Shown: positions 9,055-19,037, counted from the stretch's first letter. The stretch is DNA of 64,000 nt from Burkholderiaceae bacterium (GCA_030157545.1 JAOAUN010000057.1:61202-125201); one strand, 5' to 3'. Numbers and translations are program-made. The notes: generated from the letters alone by a model not told the origin.

Positions 9055-9987
9055 CTATTTTGATTCAGCCGTCACGGTCGAAGCATTTGACATGCCCCAT
9101 ACATAAGCTGTCAGCAGATGCACTTTGGCGTCGCCGAGGAATTCTTCAAACGCCGGCATCACATTATTGCGTCCGCCACGAATGGTTTCCATGATGGTGG
9201 CCACACTGCCGCCATATAGCCAGGTTTTGTCCGACAGATTCGGTGCGCCGACCGCTTGATTACCTTTGCCATCCGCACCATGACAGGCTGCACAGGCGCC
9301 GAATTTTTCTTTGCCGAATGCCGTCTTGATCGGATCCGAATTCGAGCCCGACAAGGATTGCACGTAATGCGCCACATACTCGATATCCTTGTCAGTACCG
9401 ACTGCGGCACCCATAGGCGGCATCATGCCATTGCGGCCTTTCAAGATCGTGGTCTTGATGACTGACGGATCACCACCGTACAGCCAGTCGCTGTCGGACA
9501 GGTTTGGATAACCCTTGCTGCCGCGTGCATCGGAGCCATGGCATTGTGCGCAATAGGTCAGGAACAGGCGCTCGCCAATGGCACGCGCTTGCGGATCTTT
9601 GGCCAGCACTTTCAGATCGGTCTTCTGGAATTTCTCGAACAGCGGGCCATATTCGGCGTCGGCTACTTTCAACTCGGTCTGATATTCATTTGCCGAAGTC
9701 CATCCCAGCTTGCCGGCAAAGTTACCAAGTCCCGGATAAAGCACCAGATAAACAATACTGAAAACGATCGTGATACAGAACAGCCACATCCACCAGCGTG
9801 GCATGGGATTGTTCAGCTCGACTAAGCCTTCGTCCCAGACATGACCGGTCGCCTCGGCCTTGCCATCTTTCGGTATCTCGATTTTCACCGTAGCTTGCGA
9901 CCATAGCAGCAACGCGCAACCGGCGATGCCCAGCACGGTCAGAACGGTGATGTAAATACTCCAGAAACCACTGGTGAAATCAGCCAT
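9055..9987 (-). CDS. ccoP: Cytochrome cbb3 oxidase subunit III, dihaem CcoP
   Basis: The product is 310 residues with two N-terminal membrane helices (about 10-30 and 65-85), then two cytochrome c domains with haem motifs CAQCH and CAACH. MMPPMG and VMPAF are likely positions of the methionine axial ligands. This subunit passes electrons from soluble cytochrome c towards the CcoO/CcoN core. Its start overlaps the end of ccoQ by eight bases, indicating translational coupling. Confidence 0.97.
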   Translation of the reverse strand: MADFTSGFWSIYITVLTVLGIAGCALLLWSQATVKIEIPKDGKAEATGHVWDEGLVELNNPMPRWWMWLFCITIVFSIVYLVLYPGLGNFAGKLGWTSANEYQTELKVADAEYGPLFEKFQKTDLKVLAKDPQARAIGERLFLTYCAQCHGSDARGSKGYPNLSDSDWLYGGDPSVIKTTILKGRNGMMPPMGAAVGTDKDIEYVAHYVQSLSGSNSDPIKTAFGKEKFGACAACHGADGKGNQAVGAPNLSDKTWLYGGSVATIMETIRGGRNNVMPAFEEFLGDAKVHLLTAYVWGMSNASTVTAESK

Positions 9988-10165
9988 GTCGCGGCGCTCC
10001 TTCTGTTTGATTCAAGTCTTCATCAGCGAAAGGCAGTCGCGCTGCTTCTTCAAAATCTGTCTTGCGGCTTGCGCTGTAAGCCCAGATCACAATACCGATG
10101 AAGGTTGCCATGCTGATGACGGTGACGGCACTGCGCATGTCGGTAATAAAAGCAATGAAGTCCAT
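9980..10165 (-). CDS. ccoQ: Cytochrome cbb3 oxidase subunit CcoQ
   Basis: A 61-residue protein with one membrane helix (VTVISMATFIGIVIWAYS) followed by a short charged tail (SRKTDFEEAARLPF) characteristic of CcoQ/FixQ. CcoQ stabilises the interaction of CcoP with the core complex. It lies two bases below ccoO and overlaps ccoP. Confidence 0.93.
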   Translation of the reverse strand: MDFIAFITDMRSAVTVISMATFIGIVIWAYSASRKTDFEEAARLPFADEDLNQTEGAPRHG

Positions 10166-10167
10166 GT

Positions 10168-10785
10168 TTATCTCCTTGCCTTGATCTGTGTGCCCATGCC
10201 TTGCAGGTAAGCGATCACGGCATCCTGTTCGGTCTTGCCTTTGAGTTCGTCCGCTGCCTTGCTGATTTCTTCGTCCGTGTAAGGGTCGCCAAGACGCTGC
10301 AATGCTTTCAGTTTGGGCACGATGCCCTGCGCATCAAGCTGGGTCGCTGCCAGCCACGGATAGGCCGGCATGTTCGACTCCGGCACCAGATCGCGCGGGT
10401 TATTCAAATGCGCACGATGCCATTCATCGCTATAGCGGCCGCCGACACGCGCGAGATCCGGGCCCGTACGCTTCGAGCCCCACTGGAACGGACGGTCGTA
10501 GACAAACTCGCCAGAAACCGAGTAATGGCCATAGCGCTCGGTCTCGGCGCGGAACGGCCGGATCATTTGCGAATGACAGTTGTAGCAACCTTCGCGCACA
10601 TAAATGTCACGCCCTGCCAAACGCAGCGGGCTATACGCTTTCAAGCCTGCAACCGGTTCGGTGGTGGACTTCTGAAAAAACAGCGGCACGATTTCTACCA
10701 GGCCGCCGACGCTGACGACCAGCAGTACCAGCAGAACCAGCAGCCATGGTTTTTTCTCTATCGATTCATGGGTGAACTTCATCAA
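10168..10785 (-). CDS. ccoO: Cytochrome cbb3 oxidase subunit II, monohaem CcoO
   Basis: The product is 205 residues with a single N-terminal membrane anchor ([24 protein letters not shown]). A periplasmic cytochrome c domain carries the haem motif [15 protein letters not shown]. The EMPAYPWL-like NMPAYPWLA stretch supplies the methionine ligand. It relays electrons from CcoP to CcoN and follows ccoN after 12 bases. Confidence 0.97.
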   Translation of the reverse strand: MMKFTHESIEKKPWLLVLLVLLVVSVGGLVEIVPLFFQKSTTEPVAGLKAYSPLRLAGRDIYVREGCYNCHSQMIRPFRAETERYGHYSVSGEFVYDRPFQWGSKRTGPDLARVGGRYSDEWHRAHLNNPRDLVPESNMPAYPWLAATQLDAQGIVPKLKALQRLGDPYTDEEISKAADELKGKTEQDAVIAYLQGMGTQIKARR

Positions 10786-10797
10786 TTGCTCCTTGAA

Positions 10798-12225
10798 TTA
10801 CGCGTGTGCCGGTGACAGCGTGGCTATGCGAGTATTGACTGCATGCCCGCCCTGTACGGTCTTGAAGACATTGAAGGCCATCATCAGCATGCCGCCCAGA
10901 TAGAGAGCGCCGCCGGTGACACGAATCACGTAGTACGGATAGGTGGCCTTGACGCTTTCGACGAAGCTATAGGTCAGCGTGCCGTCGGTATTGACTGCGC
11001 GCCACATCAGGCCCTGCATCACGCCGGCGATCCACATCGAGGCGATGTACAGCACCACGCCGATGGTCGCGACCCAGAAATGCCACTCAATCAACTGCGT
11101 GCTCCACATCGCCTTCTTGCCGGACAAGCGCGGGATCAGGTAATAGATCGAGCCCATGGTGATGAAACCCACCCATCCCAACGCACCTGAGTGCACATGG
11201 CCGACAGTCCAGTCGGTGTAATGCGATAGCGCGTTGACGGTCTTAATCGACATCATCGGGCCTTCAAAGGTCGACATGCCGTAGAAGGACAGCGAGACGA
11301 TCAGGAATTTCAGGATAGGATCACTGCGCAATTTGTGCCACGCACCCGACAAGGTCATGATGCCGTTGATCATGCCGCCCCAGCTCGGCGCCAGCAGGAT
11401 CAGCGAAAATACCATCCCGACCGACTGTGTCCAGTCCGGCAGCGCGGTGTAATGCAAATGATGCGGGCCGGCCCACATATAGGTGAAAATCAGCGCCCAG
11501 AAGTGGACGATGGAGAGCCGATACGAAAACACCGGACGCTCGGCCTGCATGGGGATGAAGTAGTACATCATGCCAAGGAAGCCCGCAGTCAGGAAGAAGC
11601 CCACTGCGTTATGGCCGTACCACCACTGGATCATGGCATCCTGCACGCCGGTATAGGCTGAATAGGATTTCGTCAGTGTGGCAGGCATCGCTGCCGAGTT
11701 GACGATATGTAGAATCGCCACCGTCAGGATGAAAGCGCCGAAGAACCAGTTCGCCACATAGATATGCGAGGTCTTGCGCTTGATCAGGGTGCCGAAGAAC
11801 ACCACCGCATACGAAACCCAGACCACGGCAATCAGCAAGTCGATCGGCCATTCCAGCTCGGCGTATTCTTTGCCTTGCGTGAAACCCAGCGGCAGCGAGA
11901 TTGCCGCTGCGACGATCACCAGTTGCCAGCCCCAGAAGGTGATGGCGGCCAGCGCATCTGAAAACAGCCTGACCTGGCAGGTGCGTTGCACCACGTAGTA
12001 AGAAGTCGCAAACAGCGCTGAACCGCCGAACGCGAAAATCACCGCATTCGTATGTAAAGGCCGAAGGCGACCATAGGTCAGCCAGGCTGTATCAAAATTA
12101 AGCGCGGGCCAGGCCAGCTGGGCGGCGATAATCACCCCCACCAGCATACCGACCACGCCCCACACTACAGTCGCAATCGCAAATTGCTTGACGACCTTAT
12201 AGTTGTAGTTGAGTGCTGTATCCAC
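10798..12225 (-). CDS. ccoN: Cytochrome cbb3 oxidase catalytic subunit I, CcoN
   Basis: A polytopic haem-copper oxidase subunit of 475 residues containing low-spin haem b, haem b3 and CuB. It reduces O2 at high affinity. Recognisable elements are [13 protein letters not shown], the [21 protein letters not shown] helix with CuB histidine, [16 protein letters not shown] and [12 protein letters not shown] with haem ligands. I chose GTG 12225 because CAGGGAG precedes it at good spacing; longer upstream starts would run through the FNR box. A TTGAC-N4-GTCAA palindrome 62 bases upstream predicts induction by Fnr under low oxygen. Confidence 0.97.
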   Translation of the reverse strand: MDTALNYNYKVVKQFAIATVVWGVVGMLVGVIIAAQLAWPALNFDTAWLTYGRLRPLHTNAVIFAFGGSALFATSYYVVQRTCQVRLFSDALAAITFWGWQLVIVAAAISLPLGFTQGKEYAELEWPIDLLIAVVWVSYAVVFFGTLIKRKTSHIYVANWFFGAFILTVAILHIVNSAAMPATLTKSYSAYTGVQDAMIQWWYGHNAVGFFLTAGFLGMMYYFIPMQAERPVFSYRLSIVHFWALIFTYMWAGPHHLHYTALPDWTQSVGMVFSLILLAPSWGGMINGIMTLSGAWHKLRSDPILKFLIVSLSFYGMSTFEGPMMSIKTVNALSHYTDWTVGHVHSGALGWVGFITMGSIYYLIPRLSGKKAMWSTQLIEWHFWVATIGVVLYIASMWIAGVMQGLMWRAVNTDGTLTYSFVESVKATYPYYVIRVTGGALYLGGMLMMAFNVFKTVQGGHAVNTRIATLSPAHA

Positions 12226-12286
12226 GAAAACTCCCTGTTTACGACGATGATGGCCCAGAGGATACGTTTCGAATCGGCAAACTTCC

Positions 12287-12300
12287 TTGACCTGAGTCAA
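12287..12300. promoter_or_regulatory. FNR-type box upstream of ccoN
   Basis: TTGACCTGAGTCAA is a perfect TTGAC-N4-GTCAA palindrome matching the FNR/ANR consensus TTGAT-N4-ATCAA closely. Its centre is about 69 bases before the chosen ccoN start, and the spacing to divergent gcdH is about 130 bases. Confidence 0.85.
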
Positions 12301-12423
12301 ATTTGGCCGGATGACGCTTTGCCCGTACGATCTTCAAATATTGCAGGTCACATGACGAATAGGCAGGACGCGATATCATGGCGGCTGCCGTCAAACTAAA
12401 AATATCAATATCAGGAGATAAAC

Positions 12424-13614
12424 GTGCAGCAATCCAAGCAGGCATTCAATTGGGCCGACCCGCTTTTACTGGAAAGGCAACTGACTGAAGAAGAGCGCAT
12501 GGTGCGTGAATCCAGCTTCAAATACGCGCAGGAAAGACTCGCACCGCGGGTGCTAGAAGCTTTTCGCCACGAGAAAATGGACGTCAGCATTTTTCCGGAA
12601 ATGGGCGCGATGGGTCTGCTTGGTCCGACTATTCCAGAGCAATACGGCGGTGCCGGCTTGAGTTACGTCAGCTATGGCCTGATTGCACGCGAAATCGAAC
12701 GTGTTGACTCCGGCTACCGTTCGATGATGAGTGTGCAATCTTCACTGGTGATGGTGCCTATTCATGACTTCGGCTCGGAAGCGCAAAAACAGAAGTATCT
12801 GCCCAAACTCGCCTCCGGCGAATGGATAGGCTGCTTTGGCCTGACAGAACCTGATCATGGTTCCGATCCCGGTTCTATGGTCACACGCGCCGTGACTGTC
12901 CCCGGCGGCTACAAGCTGTCGGGCGCAAAAATGTGGATCACCAATAGCCCGGTCGCGGATGTGTTTGTGGTCTGGGGCAAAACGGAAGACGGCCGCATCC
13001 GCGGCTTCATTCTTGAAAAAGGCTGGAAGGGACTGAGCGCACCGGCGATTCACGGCAAGATGGGCTTGCGCGCCTCCGTCACTGGCGAGATCGTGATGGA
13101 CGAAGTCTTTGTCCCCGAAGAAAACATGCTGCCGCATGTATCGGGCTTGAAGGGACCATTTACCTGCCTGAACTCGGCGCGCTACGGCATTGCGTGGGGC
13201 GCATTGGGCGCAGCCGAAGATTGCTGGCATCGTGCACGGCAGTACACGATGGACCGCCTGCAGTTCGGTCGCCCGCTGGCAGCCAATCAGCTCATACAGA
13301 AAAAACTCGCCGACATGCAAACCGACATCACACTCGGCCTGCAGGGATGTCTGCGTCTGGGGCGCATGAAAGATGAAGGCACGGATTCAGTTGAAATCAC
13401 GTCCATCATGAAACGCAATTCCTGCGGCAAGGCGCTCGACATTGCCCGCACAGCGCGTGACATGTTGGGTGGCAATGGCATTTCGGATGAATACGGCGTC
13501 ATGCGCCATATGGTGAATCTGGAAGTAGTTAATACCTATGAAGGCACGCATGATGTGCATGCGCTCATTCTGGGGCGTGCGCAGACGGGGATTCAGGCTT
13601 TTACCGGGGACTGA
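12424..13614 (+). CDS. gcdH: Glutaryl-CoA dehydrogenase
   Basis: The product is a 396-residue acyl-CoA dehydrogenase that oxidatively decarboxylates glutaryl-CoA to crotonyl-CoA in lysine, tryptophan and benzoate-type catabolism. The FAD/substrate motifs [17 protein letters not shown] and [18 protein letters not shown] are present. The C-terminus carries [17 protein letters not shown], with the glutamate of YEGT as the catalytic base. The residues around it ([15 protein letters not shown] and [14 protein letters not shown]) are typical of GcdH rather than general acyl-CoA dehydrogenases. GTG 12424 follows CAGGAGATAAAC. It splits the cbb3 structural genes from ccoI/ccoS and is not obviously part of that pathway. 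A repeat block follows the stop. Confidence 0.95.
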   Translation: MQQSKQAFNWADPLLLERQLTEEERMVRESSFKYAQERLAPRVLEAFRHEKMDVSIFPEMGAMGLLGPTIPEQYGGAGLSYVSYGLIAREIERVDSGYRSMMSVQSSLVMVPIHDFGSEAQKQKYLPKLASGEWIGCFGLTEPDHGSDPGSMVTRAVTVPGGYKLSGAKMWITNSPVADVFVVWGKTEDGRIRGFILEKGWKGLSAPAIHGKMGLRASVTGEIVMDEVFVPEENMLPHVSGLKGPFTCLNSARYGIAWGALGAAEDCWHRARQYTMDRLQFGRPLAANQLIQKKLADMQTDITLGLQGCLRLGRMKDEGTDSVEITSIMKRNSCGKALDIARTARDMLGGNGISDEYGVMRHMVNLEVVNTYEGTHDVHALILGRAQTGIQAFTGD

Positions 13615-13624
13615 AGGGCTGCAA

Positions 13625-13803
13625 CGAAAGACGCTGGGTTCCCCTTCGGGCCACGGTCTGGCTTGCAAGCCAGACCGCTTCGGCAGGCGTAACGCAGGCG
13701 TTACGCAACCCCTGCCTCACCCTGCGCTGGAACGACGGTAGTAATTTGAACAATGCCCGAACTCAAACGTCATCCCAGCGCAGGCTGGGATCCAGCGTCT
13801 TCG
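13625..13803. repeat. Composite intergenic repeat, copy 1 (114-bp block plus palindromic unit)
   Basis: The block 13625-13738 is identical to 17303-17416 in the same orientation. It contains two internal palindromes, one centred on CTTGCAAG and one made of GCGTAACGC and GCGTTACGC. Its ends resemble the dispersed repeat (GACGCTGGGTTCC, and GCGCTGGAACGACGG). A second short unit with CATCCCAGC..GCTGGGATCCAG follows at 13768-13803. A more diverged copy in reverse orientation lies at 25020-25134. Confidence 0.9.
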
Positions 13804-13821
13804 CTTGAACATGAAAAGAAC

Positions 13822-14004
13822 CTATTTTGAAGACGGCTTAGCCTCAGGATCATCAACCACCGTCCTGTCCTCATCCTGCAAAATACGCATACCCGGCCCG
13901 ACCAGATCATCGAACTGGCCGCCATCCGAGGCTTTGAAAAAAATCCACAGCGCGACAAACACCACCAGCACGCTCAACGGAATTAACAGGTATAGGGCTT
14001 CCAT
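13822..14004 (-). CDS. ccoS: Cytochrome oxidase maturation protein CcoS
   Basis: The product is 60 residues with one N-terminal membrane helix (ALYLLIPLSVLVVFVALWIFF), followed by the CcoS signature KASDGGQFDDLVGPGMRIL and a short acidic tail. CcoS is needed for cofactor insertion into cbb3 oxidase. ATG 14004 overlaps the ccoI stop by one base, so the two are translationally coupled. Confidence 0.93.
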   Translation of the reverse strand: MEALYLLIPLSVLVVFVALWIFFKASDGGQFDDLVGPGMRILQDEDRTVVDDPEAKPSSK

Positions 14005-16472
14005 CAACAAATCGCTTTCACAGTTCGGGGCAGCCGCGCCAGCCGCAAGGCATTGACCACTACCAGCGCCGAGCTGGCCGACATGCCAACACCCGCCATC
14101 CACGGACTCAGCAATCCCAGAGCTGCGGCAGGAATCGCAATCAAATTATAGACGGTAGCCCACAGCAGATTCTGTTGTATGACGCGCATGGTCTTTGCCG
14201 CCGTGCCCGCTGCCAGCGTCAATGAAGACAGACGGCCCGACAGCAAAACGGTGTCCGCATGCGATTGCGCCAGAGCCGCACCGGAGCCCATCGCAAACGA
14301 TACATCGGCTGCGCGCAATACGGCCGCATCGTTAATGCCATCACCCACCATCGCCACGACCGCGTGCTGATGCTGCAAGCCTTGAACGAACGCGAGCTTT
14401 TGCTGCGGCAGCATTTCGCCAATTGCTTGCGGTATGCCCAGGCTGTGCGCAACCTGCTGCGCTATGCGCTGCTGGTCACCCGAGAGCAGGATCACCTGCT
14501 TGCCTTGCGCCTGGAAATAGTCCACCACCGCACGTGCATCACTGCGCAGGGCATCAGCCAGTTCGAAGCGAGCCAGCCAGCCCTGTTGCGTTCCCATATA
14601 GACGGCGATCATGCCATCCGTCTCGTTAACCGGGACTTCCGTGCCGACCAGCTGCGCGACGAAGTCTGCGCTGCCCAGGCGCACGATCTGCTCGCCAAGC
14701 CGCGCTTGCAAGCCCTGTCCCGCAAAGCTCTCGCGCTCGGTCAGCTCAGTCAGAACCTCATTAAAGACTGTCGGAGTCGCCTCATCATCGAGATTTTCAC
14801 CTGCAGCTGCCGTTATCAGCGCGCGTGCCAGTGGATGCGCGCTGTCGGCTTCCAGTGTCGCCGCCAGCTGCAACACTTCGGCGCGGCTGGCAGTACCGAA
14901 CAAGTTCACCTGCTGCAAGCTGGGCTGGCCTTCGGTCAGCGTGCCCGTTTTATCAAACACGATATGCGTTGCACGATGCAGGGTTTCGAGCACATGCGGC
15001 TGTATTACCAGCACACCCTGGCGCAACAGGCTATCCGTGGCGGCGGCCAGCGCCGATGGCGTAGCGAGCGACAATGCGCAGGGACAGGAAACGACCAGCA
15101 CGGCAATCGCAATCGGCCATGCGCGCGCCGCGTCGTGCAAAGACCAGAAGATGAAGACTGCAACGGCAAACAGCAGCAGCGCACCTACAAACCACGCAGC
15201 GACCTGATCGGCCCATTGCGCCATTTTTGGCTTGCCCTGCCCTGCGCGCTCGATCAAGCGGATCAGCGCTGACAAGGCACTGTCCTGCGACGGTTTTTCT
15301 ATGCGCAGCACGATGGGCTGGCTGGCATTGACAGCGCCACCCACCAACTGTTCTCCGCAATTTCTTTTCTGTGGCTGGCTCTCGCCGGTGAGCATGGACA
15401 AATCAACTGCCGTATCACCTTCGACGATAACGCCATCGGCAGCAATCGCTTCACCGGGCTTGACCAATATCAGGTCACCGCGGCGCAATTGCGCGGCCGC
15501 CACCAGCGTCACCTCGCGGCTGGCCGGAAAATTTTTCAGTAGCCAGGCTGATGCCGGCAAGGCGTGCTGCATGGTTTCCAGCGAACCGGCTGCGCGCCGG
15601 CGCGCCAGCAGTTCCAGATAACGACTGCACAAAAGAAGGAAAATGAACATAGTGACGGAATCGAAGTACACGTCACCACTGCCTTGCACCGTTGCCACGA
15701 CGCTACCGATGAAACCAGCGCCAATGCCAAGCGCAACCGGCACATCCATACCAAGCGCACGCTGTTTCAGGTCTGCCCACGCACCCTTGAAAAAGGGCCG
15801 CGCAGAATAGAGGACAGCAGGCAAGGTCAACAGCAGGCTGGACCAGCGCATCAGCTGCTCCATCGCCGGCTCCATCGTGCCATCGGTCGCCATATAGACT
15901 GGTACCGCATACATCATCACCTGCATCATCGATAGTGCGGCGACGAATAACTGACGAAACAAAGTCTTCGCGTTCTTGCGCAATAGTTCGCCATGCCTGA
16001 CCGGATCAAACGGATAGGCAAGGTAGCCAACGTCACGCACAGCCTGCAATATGTCGCTGGGCTTGCAATGCGAAGAGTCCCACGATACTTGCAATTTTTC
16101 TGTTGCGACGTTCAGGTTTGCTGCGCGCAGACCCGGCACTTGCGACAGGCGTTTTTCTATCAGCCACACGCAGGCCGCACAGCGTATGCCTTCAATCGAC
16201 AGCGTGGCTTCCGAATGCAGCGGCGATTCGCTGGCGAAGCGGGCAGACAGCTCGGGGGTGTCATACAGTTTCAGCGCATCTGGCACGAGCTCGGTCACGC
16301 CAGCAGAAAAGCTGCTACGCTCACGATAGAAATTCTGCAGATGATTGTCGACGATGCTTTGCGCGACTGCCGTACAACCGGGACAACACATCGCTTGCGC
16401 AACGGCATCAATGGTAACGGACCAGTGACTGCCTTCCGGCACTGGCAGTCCGCAGTGAAAACAGTCGCGCAT
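14004..16472 (-). CDS. ccoI: Copper-exporting P1B-type ATPase CcoI/FixI for cbb3 oxidase
   Basis: The product is 822 residues. The N-terminus has the cysteine-rich CFHCGLPVPEG and CCPGCTAV elements typical of FixI, then a heavy-metal-associated domain with GIRCAACVWLIEKRL. Eight membrane helices are expected; the metal-translocation motif is VSCPCALSLATP. The phosphorylation motif is FDKTGTLTEG, TGES is the actuator motif, and the hinge is GDGINDAAVLRAADVSFAMG. It supplies copper for the CuB site of cbb3 oxidase. ATG 16472 overlaps the stop of the upstream TauE/SafE-like gene; a GTG at 16475 is the alternative. Downstream ccoS overlaps it as well. Confidence 0.96.
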   Translation of the reverse strand: MRDCFHCGLPVPEGSHWSVTIDAVAQAMCCPGCTAVAQSIVDNHLQNFYRERSSFSAGVTELVPDALKLYDTPELSARFASESPLHSEATLSIEGIRCAACVWLIEKRLSQVPGLRAANLNVATEKLQVSWDSSHCKPSDILQAVRDVGYLAYPFDPVRHGELLRKNAKTLFRQLFVAALSMMQVMMYAVPVYMATDGTMEPAMEQLMRWSSLLLTLPAVLYSARPFFKGAWADLKQRALGMDVPVALGIGAGFIGSVVATVQGSGDVYFDSVTMFIFLLLCSRYLELLARRRAAGSLETMQHALPASAWLLKNFPASREVTLVAAAQLRRGDLILVKPGEAIAADGVIVEGDTAVDLSMLTGESQPQKRNCGEQLVGGAVNASQPIVLRIEKPSQDSALSALIRLIERAGQGKPKMAQWADQVAAWFVGALLLFAVAVFIFWSLHDAARAWPIAIAVLVVSCPCALSLATPSALAAATDSLLRQGVLVIQPHVLETLHRATHIVFDKTGTLTEGQPSLQQVNLFGTASRAEVLQLAATLEADSAHPLARALITAAAGENLDDEATPTVFNEVLTELTERESFAGQGLQARLGEQIVRLGSADFVAQLVGTEVPVNETDGMIAVYMGTQQGWLARFELADALRSDARAVVDYFQAQGKQVILLSGDQQRIAQQVAHSLGIPQAIGEMLPQQKLAFVQGLQHQHAVVAMVGDGINDAAVLRAADVSFAMGSGAALAQSHADTVLLSGRLSSLTLAAGTAAKTMRVIQQNLLWATVYNLIAIPAAALGLLSPWMAGVGMSASSALVVVNALRLARLPRTVKAIC

Positions 16473-17239
16473 CACATTGCCGCCGGACTAATGCAGACTG
16501 CGTCGAGCCAGCCATGCGACATGCCGGTAGCAACGCGCAGCAGCCCGAGCACGCCAAACGACAGCACCAATGCGCCGGCCAGCACACGCACCGCCGGCTT
16601 TCTCAGCAAGGGTTGCAGCGTGGTGCCGAGCATGCCCATGCTGAGCAGCAGCGGCAAGGTACCGAGACCGAACGCACCCATCACCAGCGCGCCCTGTGCA
16701 GCCGAACCGGTCAGGAGCGCTGTCATCAAAACGCTGTAGACCATCCCGCACGGCACCCAGCCCCACAGGCCACCCAGTGCTGCGGCCTGCCAGATACTTT
16801 CGACTGGCAGCAGGTTTTTCATTAAAGGCTGTATGCGACGCCAGAGAATTTGGCCCAGCGCTTCCAGCCGTGCCAGTCCATGCCAGAGATTCATCAGCGA
16901 CGCACCCAAGGCAATCAGCATCAGATTGGCGAGCCAGTAGCCGGCAGTTTGCATTTCGCTGATGTGAATCAGCGTTTTTAAGTTACCAGCCAGACTCGCG
17001 GCGAGTGCGCCGGCCAACATGTAGCTGGCGATACGACCTGCGTTGAAAGCGAACACGCGCAGGCTGCCATCGGCAGCCGCCGAGATTAAATGATTGGAAC
17101 TGGTGACAGGCAGCGGGAACGGACGCCGCTTAGGGGTGGCGACAGAGAACGCGCCGACAATGCCGCCGCACATGCCGACGCAATGAACGCCACCGAACAG
17201 GCCTATGAGAAAAATCGGCAGGAGGGCAAGACTGGTCAA
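16472..17239 (-). CDS. TauE/SafE-family membrane protein linked to cbb3 oxidase copper supply
   Basis: The product is 255 residues with about six membrane helices. Two conserved metal-type elements are visible: HCVGMCGGIVGAF near the N-terminus and GWVPCGMVYSVL in the middle, as in the COG2836 (sulfite exporter TauE/SafE or DsbD-like membrane) group often found next to ccoI and ccoS. The cysteines could handle copper or thiol electrons. It is translationally coupled to ccoI. The likely start is TTG 17239, with a weak GAAGG upstream; no better ATG lies before the first helix. Exact function unknown. Confidence 0.85.
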   Translation of the reverse strand: MTSLALLPIFLIGLFGGVHCVGMCGGIVGAFSVATPKRRPFPLPVTSSNHLISAAADGSLRVFAFNAGRIASYMLAGALAASLAGNLKTLIHISEMQTAGYWLANLMLIALGASLMNLWHGLARLEALGQILWRRIQPLMKNLLPVESIWQAAALGGLWGWVPCGMVYSVLMTALLTGSAAQGALVMGAFGLGTLPLLLSMGMLGTTLQPLLRKPAVRVLAGALVLSFGVLGLLRVATGMSHGWLDAVCISPAAM

Positions 17240-17302
17240 TGGTGGTTCGCCTTCGTGTTGGTTGGTTTATTCATGCTGGTTCTAGTTTGTGTAGGTGATT
17301 TA

Positions 17303-17482
17303 CGAAAGACGCTGGGTTCCCCTTCGGGCCACGGTCTGGCTTGCAAGCCAGACCGCTTCGGCAGGCGTAACGCAGGCGTTACGCAACCCCTGCCTCACCC
17401 TGCGCTGGAACGACGGAAGGGGTTGAGCGCTCTCCACACTACTACCGTCATCCCAGCGAAAGCCGGGATCCAGCGTCTTTCG
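17303..17482. repeat. Composite intergenic repeat, copy 2
   Basis: The block 17303-17416 repeats 13625-13738 base for base, in the same orientation. A palindromic unit (CATCCCAGCG, then CCGGGATCCAG) at 17444-17482 follows, as in copy 1. It lies between the TauE/SafE-like gene and hemN, so the two copies bracket the ccoS-ccoI-TauE block. Confidence 0.9.
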
Positions 17483-17508
17483 CCGACTGACGATACAACA
17501 CAATCCGT

Positions 17509-18939
17509 TCACACCGTCTTCGAATAACGCTGCGCTTCCGATTGTAAGCTTCTCGCCTCGCGTAAATGCCTGTCAAACACCATGCAGACATTGCGGATCA
17601 GCAGCCGCCCTTTCAAGGTCACGCTGATCCATTCCTCATCCAGCGTCACCAGCCCGAGTTCAGCCAGTTCCTGCAGCTTGTCGAGTTCGGCTGCAAAGTA
17701 GCTACTGAAGGTGATCGGATAAGCCTGTTCCAGCGAGCGTATCGACAACTCGAAATTACACATTAACATCTGGATAATGAATCGTCGCAGCAGGTCATCC
17801 ATCGTCAGTTTGAAGCCGCGGGCAATCGGCAGCTCGCCTTTGTCCAGATGCTCGTAATACGCATCCAGCGTTTTGACGTTCTGGCTGTAACTGGCGCCCA
17901 CAGCGCCAATGGCCGAGACACCGAAAGACAACAGGTCCAGATCGGATTGGGTGGAATAACCCTGGAAATTGCGGTGCAACCTACCCTGACGCTGCGCAAT
18001 GGCGAGGTCGTCAGTCGGCTTGGCGAAATGATCCATGCCGATATAGACGTAGCCAGCCTGATTCAGCCGCCTGATGCACAGTGCCAGCATATCGAGCTTG
18101 ACGTCGGCTGCCGGCATGTCTGCTTCGTTGATGCGGCGCTGCGGCTTGAACAAATGTGGCAGATGCGCGTAGTGATAAACCGCGATGCGGTCAGGGTTGG
18201 CGGCAACCACCTTCTCCAGCGTCTGCGCCATTGTAAAGATAGTCTGCTTCGGCAAGCCATAGATGAGGTCAATGCTGACCGAGCGAAATTGTGCGGCGCG
18301 TGCTGCTGCAATGACGGCCAGTGTCTTGTCTTCAGGCTGGATGCGGTTGACCGCTTTCTGCACGTCGGCATCGAAATCCTGCACGCCCAGGCTGATGCGA
18401 TTGAAGCCTTGCGCACGCAGTCTGTGCACACGCTCGGGGGTGACGGTGCGCGGGTCAACCTCAATCGAATATTCACCTGCTTCGTCGGGCGCAAACTGGA
18501 ACCAGCGGTGCAGATGCTGCATGAGGTCGTCCATTTGCGCATCCGACAAATAAGTGGGCGTGCCGCCGCCGAAATGCAATTGCTCGATATGGTTAAAACC
18601 GGTAAACAAGCGGCCCTGCATTTCTATCTCGCGCTTTAGATAGCCGAGATAGGTGGCGGCTTTTTCATGATTTTTGGTGACAATCTTGTTGCACGCGCAG
18701 TAGTAGCAAACGGTGTCGCAAAACGGAATATGAATATACAGCGACAACGGATGACGGCCGCCGCGCGCATGGGCAGCGGCGACTGCCTGCAAATAGTCAC
18801 GGTAATGAAAAGATTCGGTAAAACGGTCGGCGGTCGGATACGAGGTATAGCGCGGACCGGACTGGCTCAGCCTGCTGATTAGTTTGGCATCGAACACCAC
18901 ATTCTGCGTGGTGGATGACTCTGTTGTCGAAACCGTCAT
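17509..18939 (-). CDS. hemN: Oxygen-independent coproporphyrinogen III oxidase
   Basis: This radical-SAM enzyme of 476 residues decarboxylates coproporphyrinogen III to protoporphyrinogen IX in anaerobic haem synthesis. The N-terminal RYTSYPTADRF motif and cluster cysteines C74-x3-C78-x2-C81, plus C83 (CDTVCYYCAC), match HemN itself rather than its HemW relatives. QLHFGGGTPTYLS and SIDLIYGLPKQT are SAM-binding elements. An FNR box overlapping the end of the gene upstream predicts induction at low oxygen, matching a need for haem by the cbb3 oxidase. GAGCAAGCA precedes ATG 18939. Confidence 0.96.
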   Translation of the reverse strand: MTVSTTESSTTQNVVFDAKLISRLSQSGPRYTSYPTADRFTESFHYRDYLQAVAAAHARGGRHPLSLYIHIPFCDTVCYYCACNKIVTKNHEKAATYLGYLKREIEMQGRLFTGFNHIEQLHFGGGTPTYLSDAQMDDLMQHLHRWFQFAPDEAGEYSIEVDPRTVTPERVHRLRAQGFNRISLGVQDFDADVQKAVNRIQPEDKTLAVIAAARAAQFRSVSIDLIYGLPKQTIFTMAQTLEKVVAANPDRIAVYHYAHLPHLFKPQRRINEADMPAADVKLDMLALCIRRLNQAGYVYIGMDHFAKPTDDLAIAQRQGRLHRNFQGYSTQSDLDLLSFGVSAIGAVGASYSQNVKTLDAYYEHLDKGELPIARGFKLTMDDLLRRFIIQMLMCNFELSIRSLEQAYPITFSSYFAAELDKLQELAELGLVTLDEEWISVTLKGRLLIRNVCMVFDRHLREARSLQSEAQRYSKTV

Positions 18940-19023
18940 TTGCTTGCTCCTCGCCCGGCGCGCTTCACAATGTGCGCAGCTATCAGGCGGTTTGGAGTCT
19001 ACGGATGCGGTCCCGACATTACC

Positions 19024-19037
19024 TTGACCTAAGTCAA
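19024..19037. promoter_or_regulatory. FNR-type box upstream of hemN
   Basis: TTGACCTAAGTCAA, a TTGAC-N4-GTCAA palindrome, is centred about 92 bases before the hemN start. It overlaps the stop codon and last codons of the upstream acyl-CoA synthetase gene. Confidence 0.82.

Noticed and set aside
14259..15272. 337-codon open frame antisense to ccoI
   Set aside because: It has biased, low-complexity composition rich in Arg, His and Gln and no motif; the ATPase on the other strand is unambiguous.
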